Shown piece after piece: positions 9,510 to 17,144 of a stretch of 53,038 nt of DNA. The notes below the pieces were generated by a model. That model had not been told where the DNA came from. It worked only from the letters and a program-made list of their open reading frames with translations, and did not search any database. The number at the start of each line of letters is the position of its first letter. Position 1 is the first letter of the stretch. This stretch comes from Caldifarciminota bacterium. Lineage in GTDB: Bacteria; Hydrothermota; Hydrothermia; B15-G9. Location of the stretch: NCBI GenBank assembly GCA_015489175.1, contig WGAI01000009.1, forward strand, positions 1-53,038, in the 5' to 3' direction. A program made the translations under genes and the position numbers.

Positions 9510-10199
9510 CTATGTGGCAGGTTTCCCGAAGATCAGGTTTTTGATGTAAATCACAAGGTCGATATTTTTATCAAATCCCAGTTTCAGGTATGCCAGAATT
9601 TCGTGGGGTCCTCCGTCAATCAAGGCCAGTATGAGGCCTGTAAAAAATATGTTTCCGAAAATGAACATCGCAGTCGAAAAGAAGTATCCTATTTGTTTTA
9701 TGTCAGGTTGCCGATAACTGAATTCCATCATGTTTGACAGCAGATGGTATGCGAGGGAGAACCCCAGAAGGAGGCCGATGTAAACCTTAAACTTAGGCGA
9801 AGCGATAGCATAAATCGGCAATATCAACAGGGTGAGCGTGGGCAAGAAGTAGGGGGCAAGAAATATTATGAAGTCAGAGGTTCCGCGCTCCGCCATTTGC
9901 ACTACTCCTCCTACATTCTCGACTACGAGAAAAGCTCTTGGTTTTTTGAAAAACATCAGAGCGACAAGCATGTGGGTGAGTTCGTGCTCGAAGATCGTGA
10001 AAAATGAGATTTTCCTGTAAATGAGCGGCAGAATCACAAGGCCGAGCAGAAAGCCATCCACAAACAATCTGATTATGGGCCTGTCGATGTCGCTGAGAAA
10101 GACGCCAATCTCATGCCATGTAGCAACTGCAAATCCGAATGACAACAAAGCCAGCAGAATTGATACGAAGAGTTTGGAGATAAAAGTAACTACCTTCAT
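9510..10199 (-). CDS. M50-like HExxH membrane metalloprotease, putative
   Basis: About 229 aa with five or six hydrophobic segments. One segment contains the zinc-binding HELTH (FEHELTHMLVAL), as in site-2-type M50 and related integral-membrane peptidases; a second FLAPYFLP segment could form the substrate groove. No PDZ domain. I do not see the canonical NxxPxxxLDG third-ligand motif clearly, so catalytic activity is not certain. The ATG at 10199 is preferred because a TATAAT lies at 10215-10210 just upstream; an in-frame ATG at 10229 would precede that box. Divergent from the hydrogenase operon. Substrate unknown. Confidence 0.6.
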   Translation of the reverse strand: MKVVTFISKLFVSILLALLSFGFAVATWHEIGVFLSDIDRPIIRLFVDGFLLGLVILPLIYRKISFFTIFEHELTHMLVALMFFKKPRAFLVVENVGGVVQMAERGTSDFIIFLAPYFLPTLTLLILPIYAIASPKFKVYIGLLLGFSLAYHLLSNMMEFSYRQPDIKQIGYFFSTAMFIFGNIFFTGLILALIDGGPHEILAYLKLGFDKNIDLVIYIKNLIFGKPAT

Positions 10200-10209
10200 T
10201 GCGTTGAAG

Positions 10210-10215
10210 ATTATA
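10210..10215 (-). promoter_or_regulatory. -10 box upstream of M50-like gene
   Basis: TATAAT on the minus strand (10215 to 10210), 10 nt before the ATG at 10199. No Shine-Dalgarno lies between, consistent with a leaderless or very short leader. Confidence 0.45.
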
Positions 10216-10284
10216 AAACCAGACCTCATCCGTTAAAACCCGATGCTAATTGCTTGACGGGAGGTCATTTTGCCACCAAACGGC

Positions 10285-10300
10285 AATGCATTTATGCATT
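10285..10300. promoter_or_regulatory. Candidate operator upstream of hydrogenase promoter
   Basis: Perfect inverted repeat AATGCAT-TT-ATGCATT ending one base before the -35 box of hydB. Size and place suit a dimeric regulator binding site; no regulator is identified in the window. Confidence 0.45.
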
Positions 10301-10301
10301 A

Positions 10302-10330
10302 TTGACAATATTCATTGTTTTATTTAAAAT
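10302..10330 (+). promoter_or_regulatory. Sigma70-type promoter of the hydBGDA operon
   Basis: TTGACA (10302-10307), a 17-bp spacer, then TAAAAT (10325-10330), 5 of 6 to consensus. Transcription should start near 10337, leaving a short leader that carries AAGGAGG before the hydB ATG at 10357. Confidence 0.75.
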
Positions 10331-10356
10331 TATTTGCACATAGATAAGGAGGTGAC

Positions 10357-11418
10357 ATGAGGGTATTCAAGCTGAAGCGAGAAAATTTCATACCCTTCAT
10401 GAAAGGCCTTTCTAAATTTGGAGAGCTGTGGGGGCCTGTCAGGAAAGGGGACAGATATGTGTATGCCAACGAGCCGCCCGAAAAGTTCGTTTTGAACGCC
10501 ATACGAACCATTGTCCCCGCTAAGAAGTTCTTTCTACCGCAAAAATCCACAATTTTGAAGTTCAAAAACAATGAGTGGCGCGAGCATTACGATGTCAAAA
10601 AGAGGGTTATATTTGGACTGCATCCGTGTGACATCCACGCATTGAATATCTACCACAAGTTTTACACGAGGTTGTATCCTGACCCGTATTACCTCAAAAA
10701 CCGGGAGAATACGCTGATTGTTGGGCTTTCATGCCTGCCCGATGAGAACTGTTTTTGCCATCTTACGGATACGGAAACCGTTAACGAGGGGTTTGACCTT
10801 TTTCTCACGGATCTTGGCGACAAGTTTCTTGTCTGGGTCGGCTCGCCAAAGGGCGATGAGTCGTTGAAGCTCGTTAAAGACCTGATTGAGGACACTACTC
10901 AGAAGGACATCGACGAGTATGTCGAGTGGCGCAAGAAACGCCGTTCCATGTTCAAGGTGTCTCTTGATCTCGAAGGTATGCCTGAGATCCTGACCTTCAA
11001 CTACGATTCGCCGATATGGGAACAGATGGGCACGGCCTGTTTGAGCTGCGGGACATGCACGATGGTCTGTCCGAGTTGCACATGTTTCGATGTTGATGAT
11101 GAATTTGATATTCGGACGGATGAGATGAACAGGCAAAGATATTGGTATTCCTGCGTTTTCAGAGAATATTCTATGGTGGCGGGCGGCCATAACTTCCGCG
11201 AGGCGAGAAGCGAGAGGCTAAAACTGTGGTACACGCACAAGCTGGTCGGATTTATGAGCGAATACGGGAGTCCGGCCTGTGTGGGCTGTGGCAGGTGCGT
11301 GGTCAGCTGCCCCGTGGACATAAATGTCATCACCGTGGCGAAAGCGCTTTTGAAGGAGAAGCCGGATGCCTTCTGGGCCCGTATGGCATCATCCAATGTG
11401 GAGGTGCAGCATGCTTAA
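10357..11418 (+). CDS. hydB: Sulfhydrogenase beta subunit HydB (4Fe-4S protein)
   Basis: 353 aa, typical for the HydB/AsrA family. This subunit carries electrons between the [NiFe] module and the flavin subunit and belongs to the sulfur-reducing arm of group 3b enzymes. The N-terminal domain contains GLHPCDIHAL and SCLPDENCFC. Two [4Fe-4S] ferredoxin motifs follow: CLSCGTCTMVCPSC starting at Cys228 and CVGCGRCVVSCP starting at Cys308. A strong AAGGAGG lies upstream. First gene of the operon; its 3' end overlaps hydG by 8 bp. Anaerobic sulfite reductase subunit A is the closest other family, but the hydrogenase subunits downstream settle the assignment. Confidence 0.93.
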   Translation: MRVFKLKRENFIPFMKGLSKFGELWGPVRKGDRYVYANEPPEKFVLNAIRTIVPAKKFFLPQKSTILKFKNNEWREHYDVKKRVIFGLHPCDIHALNIYHKFYTRLYPDPYYLKNRENTLIVGLSCLPDENCFCHLTDTETVNEGFDLFLTDLGDKFLVWVGSPKGDESLKLVKDLIEDTTQKDIDEYVEWRKKRRSMFKVSLDLEGMPEILTFNYDSPIWEQMGTACLSCGTCTMVCPSCTCFDVDDEFDIRTDEMNRQRYWYSCVFREYSMVAGGHNFREARSERLKLWYTHKLVGFMSEYGSPACVGCGRCVVSCPVDINVITVAKALLKEKPDAFWARMASSNVEVQHA

Positions 11419-12298
11419 GGCAAACGCTCCAAAGTGCAACATTAGGGGAAATGTTGTGGTTGAAGAAAACCCTTATCTTCCTGAGAGAGCGAGAATTGTC
11501 AGAAAGTTCGACCTGACGCGGGATGTCAGGTTCTTTCAGGTCAGGATTTGTGATCCTGATAAAGTTATGACATGGACGACTAACTACAAGCCCGGCCAGT
11601 TTATGATGGTCTCGCTCCCAAACGCTGGCGAAGCGCCCTTTTCTATAACTTCCACTCCTTCACGCCCCGGGCTGTTCGAGTTCTGCATACGAAAGGTCGG
11701 AAGATTGACGAGTAAGCTCTTCGAGTTGAAAGAAAACGATTACATCTGGCTGAGAGGGCCGTTCGGAAACGGATTCCCTGTTGAGATGATGTATGGAAAG
11801 GATCTTCTGTTTGTGGCAGGTGGGCTTGGTGCCGCTCCGCTGCGCTCGGTCCTCCTATATGCGCTCGATTACCGAGACAGGTTCGGCAAGATTTTCTATC
11901 TCTACGGTGCCAGAACGCCGGACGATATGCTCTTTCGCGAGGAGTTCTTCCGCATGAAGGAGAGGGACGATTTTGAATGTTACCTCACAGTCGATGCCGA
12001 TCCGACCGGTCTTTGGCCTTTCGACATCGGCGTGGTTACATCGCTTTTCAAGTATGTGAATGTCGATGCAGACAACACTGTTGCCATCGTGTGCGGCCCG
12101 CCTGTCATGTATAAATATGTCGTGGACGAATTCCTCAAAATTGGCATCCCCGACGATCACATCTTCATGACGCTCGAACGGAAGATGAAATGCGGCATAG
12201 GCAAATGCGGACAGTGTGTAGTCGAACACAAATACACATGTGTCGATGGGCCTGTCTTCACCCTGTGGGATGTCAAAAACATCAGGACACTTATTTAG
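11411..12298 (+). CDS. hydG: Sulfhydrogenase gamma subunit HydG (FAD/NAD(P)H oxidoreductase)
   Basis: 295 aa from the ATG at 11411, which has GGAGGTG upstream and overlaps the hydB stop. It is the diaphorase subunit where NADP(H)/NAD(H) reacts. Domains: N-terminal ferredoxin-reductase-like FAD barrel (APFSITSTPS near 75-85), an NAD(P)-binding Rossmann domain (LLFVAGGLGAAPLRSVL, CGPPVMYK), and a C-terminal [2Fe-2S] dihydroorotate-dehydrogenase-B-type motif (CGIGKCGQC followed by a fourth Cys in YTCVDG). AsrB is the paralogous family. Cofactor preference cannot be read with confidence. Cytoplasmic. Confidence 0.92.
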   Translation: MLKANAPKCNIRGNVVVEENPYLPERARIVRKFDLTRDVRFFQVRICDPDKVMTWTTNYKPGQFMMVSLPNAGEAPFSITSTPSRPGLFEFCIRKVGRLTSKLFELKENDYIWLRGPFGNGFPVEMMYGKDLLFVAGGLGAAPLRSVLLYALDYRDRFGKIFYLYGARTPDDMLFREEFFRMKERDDFECYLTVDADPTGLWPFDIGVVTSLFKYVNVDADNTVAIVCGPPVMYKYVVDEFLKIGIPDDHIFMTLERKMKCGIGKCGQCVVEHKYTCVDGPVFTLWDVKNIRTLI

Positions 12299-12307
12299 GA
12301 GGAGATT

Positions 12308-13105
12308 ATGGGTAAGCCCAAAATTGGCATCTATGGACTCACCGGCTGTGCCGGTGACCAGTTGAACATCATAAACTGCGAAGACGAGCTCCTTAAACTG
12401 TTCGACATTTTCGAGATAAAGTCGTTCGTCATGGCTTCCAGCGCCAAAGATGAAGAGATAGAGCTGGATGTCGCTTTCGTCGAGGGTTCTGTCTCCACCG
12501 AGAAAGACCTTGAACACCTCCAGGAGATCAGGAAAAAGAGCAAAATCCTTGTTGCGATAGGCCATTGTGCCGTTTACGGAGGCGTTCAATCGATGTTCAT
12601 GGGGAATGAGGAGTGGATGGAGCGCTACAAACGGGTCTATGGCAAAGAAAGTGCCGTCACGCTAACTCCGCCTCTCGAACCGAAGCCTCTGGCGGCTTAT
12701 GTCAAAGTCGATGCTGTGTTGCCCGGTTGCCCCATCGAGAAAGAACCGTTTCTGAAACTCGCTGGCAAGCTCGCACATGGCGTCGTGCCGAGAGTCCCAG
12801 ATTATCCCGTGTGTGCGGAATGCAAATGGAAAGAAAATGAATGCCTCCTGCTCAAAGGCGAGATCTGCCTCGGCCCATTGACCAATTCGGGGTGCGGAGC
12901 GATATGCCCGTCGATGAACATAGGCTGCATAGGTTGCTGGGGCCCGATAGCAAAGGAAAACATGAAATCCGAAGCTATGCTCTTGATGGAGAAAGGATTT
13001 GACATGGATGAGGTGGCTAAAAGGTTCGCCATATTCGGCGGCGTGGAAAGGGCAGAGGCTTTGAAATCGCTGGTTTCATCTTCAACAAAGGAGAGTGGAA
13101 AATGA
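12308..13105 (+). CDS. hydD: Sulfhydrogenase delta subunit HydD ([NiFe] hydrogenase small subunit)
   Basis: 265 aa, close to archaeal HydD. It passes electrons from the NiFe site through three [4Fe-4S] clusters. Proximal-cluster ligands are Cys14 (LTGC), the position three residues on, the Cys of GHCAVYGG and the Cys of LPGCPIEK. In this protein the position usually Cys (GCxGCQL) is Asp17 (GAC at 12356-12358). The medial and distal cluster cysteines are present (VCAECKWKENECLLL, ICLGPLTNSGCGAICP, IGCIGCWG). GGAG Shine-Dalgarno just after hydG; the stop overlaps hydA by ATGA. No twin-arginine signal, so cytoplasmic. Confidence 0.93.
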   Translation: MGKPKIGIYGLTGCAGDQLNIINCEDELLKLFDIFEIKSFVMASSAKDEEIELDVAFVEGSVSTEKDLEHLQEIRKKSKILVAIGHCAVYGGVQSMFMGNEEWMERYKRVYGKESAVTLTPPLEPKPLAAYVKVDAVLPGCPIEKEPFLKLAGKLAHGVVPRVPDYPVCAECKWKENECLLLKGEICLGPLTNSGCGAICPSMNIGCIGCWGPIAKENMKSEAMLLMEKGFDMDEVAKRFAIFGGVERAEALKSLVSSSTKESGK

Positions 13106-14382
13106 ACCGTGAGATTTTCATTGAACCTGTTGCAAGGGTTGAGGGACATGGCGGCATTGAGGTCATCATAGAAAACGATCGCGTAAAGGATGTGAAAGTT
13201 GACATATTTGAGGGGCCGCGCCTGTTCGAACAGCTTGTGGTGGGCAAATCGCCTGAGGAATCTGTGTCCATCACATCCAGAATTTGCGCGATATGCTTCG
13301 CATCGCACAGGCTGGCTGACATCTACGCCCTTGAGCGCGCACTTGGTGTCGAACCATCGCCAAAGACGAAGCTTCTGAGGCGGTTGCTACATTACGGAGA
13401 AATGATTGAAAGCCATGCGCTCCATTACTACCTGCTCGCCCTACCTGATTATTTCGGCTACCCGGACGCCATCTCCATGATCAACAGGTTCCCGGACGAG
13501 GTGATGGGGGGGCTGGAGCTTAAAAAATTCGGCAATTTGGTGATGGAAACCGTGGCCGGCAGGCGAATTCATGGCGAAAACATGTTGATAGGCGGGTTGG
13601 GGAAGCTTCCGTCTGACGAGGACCTCGACATGTTGAAGGCCAAAGCGTTGCAGCTAATTCCGACCATCGAGCGTGGCATCCAGCTATGGAACGAGATAGA
13701 TGTGCCCGCATACATGGAAGAGGAGACGATGTTCGTTTCTGTCTGGCCAGAAGACGGCTCTTACGGGTTTGAAGCTGATACGATTTATGTGTCCACAGGC
13801 GAGACATTTCCGGCAGACGATTACAAAAAGGTTACCAATGAGAGGGTTGTCGCACACTCGTTCGCCAAAAGGTGCAGATACAAGGGGAAACCCTACACGG
13901 TTGGCGCCCTTGCGAGAATCCTCAACATGGCCGACCGTCTGGACGGATTGGCAGCCGATTACTTCAAGAAGTTGTATAACGAGAGATGGCGCAGGAATCC
14001 TCATTACAACAACATAGCGCAGGCCATTGAGATCTTGTTCTGCCTCGAAAAGATGCCGTCCCTCATCGATGCCATCAAAGAGGCAAAATACGAGCCTGTA
14101 AAACCTACAAGAAAGGACGGTAGCGGGACAGGCCTCGTTGAGGCGCCGCGCGGGCTGTTGATTCACCACGCGGAGGTCAAGGACGGGCTTGTGAGTTACG
14201 CCGATTATGTGATTCCCACAACCCAGAACCTTGACGACATTGAGAAATACATCAGGAACGCAGCAGAAGCGCTTTTGAAACAGAAAGTTAGTGAAATGGA
14301 GCTGCCGCTTGAAATGATACTGCGCGCTTACGACCCATGCATAAGTTGTAGCGTGCATCTCGTGAAGGTAATCAGAAAATAG
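13102..14382 (+). CDS. hydA: Sulfhydrogenase alpha subunit HydA ([NiFe] hydrogenase large subunit)
   Basis: 426 aa group 3b catalytic subunit. N-terminal NiFe ligands Cys62 and Cys65 (RICAICFASH, with His69 behind them) and C-terminal ligands Cys413 and Cys416 (DPCISCSVH). His419 is followed by a short tail (LVKVIRK) that a maturation endopeptidase should remove. The usual Gly after the first Cys is Ala. Binds NiFe(CN)2CO and cycles H2 with protons. The start overlaps hydD by 4 bp. No hyp maturation genes lie in the window except the endopeptidase downstream. Together hydBGDA forms an NAD(P)H-linked bidirectional hydrogenase and sulfur or polysulfide reductase. Confidence 0.96.
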   Translation: MNREIFIEPVARVEGHGGIEVIIENDRVKDVKVDIFEGPRLFEQLVVGKSPEESVSITSRICAICFASHRLADIYALERALGVEPSPKTKLLRRLLHYGEMIESHALHYYLLALPDYFGYPDAISMINRFPDEVMGGLELKKFGNLVMETVAGRRIHGENMLIGGLGKLPSDEDLDMLKAKALQLIPTIERGIQLWNEIDVPAYMEEETMFVSVWPEDGSYGFEADTIYVSTGETFPADDYKKVTNERVVAHSFAKRCRYKGKPYTVGALARILNMADRLDGLAADYFKKLYNERWRRNPHYNNIAQAIEILFCLEKMPSLIDAIKEAKYEPVKPTRKDGSGTGLVEAPRGLLIHHAEVKDGLVSYADYVIPTTQNLDDIEKYIRNAAEALLKQKVSEMELPLEMILRAYDPCISCSVHLVKVIRK

Positions 14383-14415
14383 CTCCATCTTACCTGCTGG
14401 TCCTCACAGCGATGG

Positions 14416-14449
14416 CCGGGGGAGTGGCCTCACTCCCCTGGTTGTTTTA
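14416..14449 (+). terminator. Rho-independent terminator of hydBGDA
   Basis: Stem of about 11 bp (GGGGAGTG at 14419-14426 and CACTCCCC at 14431-14438, extended by CC/GG and a G-T pair) with a GCCT loop, followed by TTGTTTTAT. It lies 33 bp after the hydA stop, and its T-rich tail merges into the -10 box of the next gene. Confidence 0.8.
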
Positions 14450-14453
14450 TGAT
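14448..14453 (+). promoter_or_regulatory. -10 box of the hydrogenase endopeptidase gene
   Basis: TATGAT 6 nt before the ATG at 14460 with no Shine-Dalgarno; implies a leaderless message. It lies within the T-rich tail of the operon terminator. Confidence 0.4.
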
Positions 14454-14459
14454 TGGGCA

Positions 14460-14888
14460 ATGCAAAAGAAGATCATAATCTGCGGGATAGGAAATCCATA
14501 CCGTTCAGACGATGGGGCGGGTGTCCATGCCGCCAGAATGCTTGCGTCGGATTTCGCCTCATACATCTGCGAAACCACGCCCGAAAGGTTTATCGATGAA
14601 ATCTGTGAGCACGAAGCCGAAACCGTTATCATAATCGATTCCGCCAATTTCGATGGAAAGCCCGGCGAATACCGCAAACTTGATGTCGAGGAGGTCGAGA
14701 ATTACACCATCACAACGCACATCATACCCATCCCCTTGATCGTCAAGATGCTTGAGCAGTGTGGCAAAAAGGTGGAAATATACGGAATTCAGTTTGGTGA
14801 CATATCTTTCGGCGACAGGCTCACTTCTGAAGTGGAAAAAGGCGTCGAAAGGCTGATAGCTGAATTAAGGTCAAAATTCAGCCGATGA
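14460..14888 (+). CDS. Hydrogenase maturation endopeptidase (HycI/HybD family)
   Basis: 142 aa. The start at MQKKIIICGIG matches the family N-terminus; an ATG at 14412 would add 16 residues encoded by the terminator hairpin. Motifs: GIGNPYRSDDGAG with the nickel-sensing acidic residue in the DDG, the second acidic region DSANF, and ITTHIIPI, equivalent to the conserved His region. It should cleave HydA after His419 once Ni is inserted. Probably expressed from its own promoter. The 3' end overlaps the convergent Mrp-like gene by 11 bp. Confidence 0.9.
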   Translation: MQKKIIICGIGNPYRSDDGAGVHAARMLASDFASYICETTPERFIDEICEHEAETVIIIDSANFDGKPGEYRKLDVEEVENYTITTHIIPIPLIVKMLEQCGKKVEIYGIQFGDISFGDRLTSEVEKGVERLIAELRSKFSR

Positions 14889-15612
14889 GCTCGGCGATCT
14901 TTTCAGCAGGTCTCCGCAGGTGTTCTATGAATTCCGACGAGGAGAACTTCTTGCAATCGCCTATGTAAGCATCTATGTCATTTATAATCGGGATGTTGCC
15001 GAGATGCCTGATGCCCTGCTCATCGAGGAATCCTCTGAGGGAGTTTTGAGAGCTCATGTTCTCCACCACGCCGACTATGTGGATCTTTTGCTCTTTCAGC
15101 ATGTGTATCGTGTTTTTCAACGCCATAACGGACAGCGGCGATGGGGTAGTGACGACTACATAATGCCCCTTGCGGAAAAAGCTGGTCAGGTTGAGGAACG
15201 GGTCGCCAAGTCCGGGCGGCATGTCTATGACGAGATATTCCACATCGTCCCAGCGCGTGACAGCCATGAGTTCGAGCAACGCATCGGTATATTCTGAGCC
15301 GCGCATGGGAAGCGGCTGATTTCTGGTGTAAAACGCCACCGACATGAATTTCAGCCCGCATTTGGGCACGGGCAGAATTCCTTTGTCCTCTTCCGGGAAT
15401 TCATCGACAGGCACTCCCAGAATTATGTGGTCAGATGCTCCCCAGAAATCTAAATCCAGAAGCCCGACCTTCCTGCCCATCTGAGAAAAAATGACAGCTA
15501 TCCCGGTGGATGTTAGTGACTTGCCTACGCCGCCTTTGCTGCTCAGAACGGGTATGACATGGGGTATCCGACTTATCCTTTCGATGACTGCCTCTCTTCT
15601 CGGATCGATCAT
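14878..15612 (-). CDS. Mrp/NBP35-type (MinD-like) P-loop ATPase
   Basis: 244 aa from the ATG at 15612 (MIDPRREAV), which follows GGAGGG; an in-frame ATG at 15657 is not needed. Deviant Walker A SSKGGVGKS near 24-32, DLDFWGASDH near 54-63 and DMPPGLGDP near 125-133, all diagnostic of the Mrp/ApbC/NBP35 branch. The C-terminal CxxC that bridges a [4Fe-4S] cluster in scaffold members is missing; only isolated cysteines are seen. Possible role: Fe-S cluster carrier or ATPase helping to mature the adjacent hydrogenase, by neighbourhood only. The gap to the upstream DUF1175 gene suggests its own promoter. Confidence 0.82.
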   Translation of the reverse strand: MIDPRREAVIERISRIPHVIPVLSSKGGVGKSLTSTGIAVIFSQMGRKVGLLDLDFWGASDHIILGVPVDEFPEEDKGILPVPKCGLKFMSVAFYTRNQPLPMRGSEYTDALLELMAVTRWDDVEYLVIDMPPGLGDPFLNLTSFFRKGHYVVVTTPSPLSVMALKNTIHMLKEQKIHIVGVVENMSSQNSLRGFLDEQGIRHLGNIPIINDIDAYIGDCKKFSSSEFIEHLRRPAEKIAELIG

Positions 15613-15685
15613 AGTTCCCTCCGTTTGGCTATTATGATAAAACATGCACGATTGCATTTGAGCATGTCACACAAATGCGCTGCTT

Positions 15686-16384
15686 TCACTCCAGTATGTG
15701 CCAGCGATAGACACCTATAAACGACGGGTTCGTTTCCGTCACATGCCATGACGGGTCTGGATGCCTGTTGAGGAGCGATATCGGGATGATGCGGTACTCG
15801 CCTCCGGGCCCCGTGTGATACACGACCATGTTCCTCAATCCGTCCCTGAAAAATATCATCAGGTGATACGGCATCCGACTGTTGCCGTGGTAGAAAACCA
15901 GAATGTCGCCGGGAGCGGCGTCCTCGATGTCTCTGCTCACGAACTGCAGGTTGTATTTGACGAGATATTCTCCCGTGGCGGATTCGCCAAAGTCTTCCGC
16001 GATGTTATCGCTGTCGATTGGTGGAGTCTTGACCCTGAAGATTCGCTTTCCGATCAGCGGCACATCTGGGTAGTAATAGTGCCTTCTGTCAGGGATGGGC
16101 GGCACGGCTGACAGGCCGTGTCTGCGTGCCCATCTAAAAGTGTGGCGTTTCAGGGCTTCACGGTAAGATGTCGCCACCAGACTGGCGCAGTCGTCAACGC
16201 TGCCGACACGTAGTTTCCCATAAGCTATCTGCAGGGCGATCCATGTGAACCATTCCCTGAACGACCGCCGCTCAGCTGCGGTGCTGAGTTCGACTGCATC
16301 GGGGAAGCCGTCACTATCAGCGTCGTGTATCCCTGTTCTGTTAGCTGCGATGAGTGCCAGTAAAACGCTAAAATAGCTTAACAT
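15686..16384 (-). CDS. DUF1175 (YfaT-like) family protein
   Basis: 232 aa. A short hydrophobic N-terminus (MLSYFSVLLALIAA) looks like a signal sequence. It is followed by a calcium-loop-like DADSDGFPD, then DDCASLVATSYREAL and a late PYHLMIFF, the Cys and His arrangement expected of an NlpC/P60-like fold. E. coli YfaT is encoded beside an alpha-2-macroglobulin-like protein and its function is unsettled. Here the gene overlaps the mlaD-like gene by 17 bp, which places it in an envelope-associated operon. Catalytic activity is inferred only from residue pattern. Confidence 0.7.
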   Translation of the reverse strand: MLSYFSVLLALIAANRTGIHDADSDGFPDAVELSTAAERRSFREWFTWIALQIAYGKLRVGSVDDCASLVATSYREALKRHTFRWARRHGLSAVPPIPDRRHYYYPDVPLIGKRIFRVKTPPIDSDNIAEDFGESATGEYLVKYNLQFVSRDIEDAAPGDILVFYHGNSRMPYHLMIFFRDGLRNMVVYHTGPGGEYRIIPISLLNRHPDPSWHVTETNPSFIGVYRWHILE

Positions 16385-17144
16385 GCAGATTCACATATCT
16401 TTCCGGGTGCTCCTTGATGTCGTTTATCAACTTTATTAGCTCCACCAGGGAGGAATCCGCTCTCCTGTAAAGCGAATCGGAAGCCACCAGCTGTCCGACC
16501 GTGCCGCTGCCGTGCAACAGACTGTCCGTAAGCTCCTGAATCCGCTCAAGGGATGCAATTATCGCCCTCTGGGTCGAATCTACATTCTTTTTCTCACTGG
16601 CAAGCAGCAGTCTGACTGTGTCGAGTGTGATGTTGAGCGACCTTGTAAGGGTATCTATGGAACCTGTTGATGTCTCAACCAATATGTGCGTCTCATGGAT
16701 CACTTCCTGCAATGTGTCCATAACCCTGCCGAGATCGGCTATTATCTCGCCGAGGCTCCGTTCTTTCTTGCCCTCCAGCGTTGACCAGTCGGGTAGCGGT
16801 TCCCCGTGCCCCATCGACACATTGACCCTCATCTGGCCGACTATGCCTGAGGAGACCAATTTCGCCGTGGCTCCCTGACGAAGCCGGATGTCCTCAAGCA
16901 CAATATCGACTATAACGCTGTCAGGATAGAACTTTATGTCTTTGATGAAACCCTTGGTGACACCCTTCACAAGCACCGGATCGCCCTTGTTCACCCATCC
17001 GAGCTCGGCGAATTTTATGTGGTAGTAGTGTTTTTCTTTGCTTATCCTGTTTTTTGTGAGCCAAGAGTAGCTTACGAAAAGTATGACGAAAACAAGCGTT
17101 ACGGTAACGCCAATCCTGATTTTGACCGCAGTTGTAGCTCTCAT
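16368..17144 (-). CDS. MCE/MlaD-domain lipid transport protein
   Basis: 258 aa with one N-terminal membrane anchor (about 8-28), then one MCE domain (about 38-115: FAELGWVNKGDPVLVKGV, AKLVSSGIVGQMRVNV) and a long helical C-terminal part (about 125-250). MCE proteins form hexameric rings that shuttle phospholipids across the periplasm. No MlaE permease or MlaF ATPase gene is adjacent, which is unusual, so partners must be elsewhere. The start codon overlaps the htrA stop by one base (TAATG). Confidence 0.85.
   Translation of the reverse strand: MRATTAVKIRIGVTVTLVFVILFVSYSWLTKNRISKEKHYYHIKFAELGWVNKGDPVLVKGVTKGFIKDIKFYPDSVIVDIVLEDIRLRQGATAKLVSSGIVGQMRVNVSMGHGEPLPDWSTLEGKKERSLGEIIADLGRVMDTLQEVIHETHILVETSTGSIDTLTRSLNITLDTVRLLLASEKKNVDSTQRAIIASLERIQELTDSLLHGSGTVGQLVASDSLYRRADSSLVELIKLINDIKEHPERYVNLHVKLF

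Noticed and set aside
13102-14382. HydA as inactive because RICGIC reads RICAIC
   Set aside because: All four nickel-binding cysteines and the nearby His are present; Gly to Ala next to the Cys is mild.
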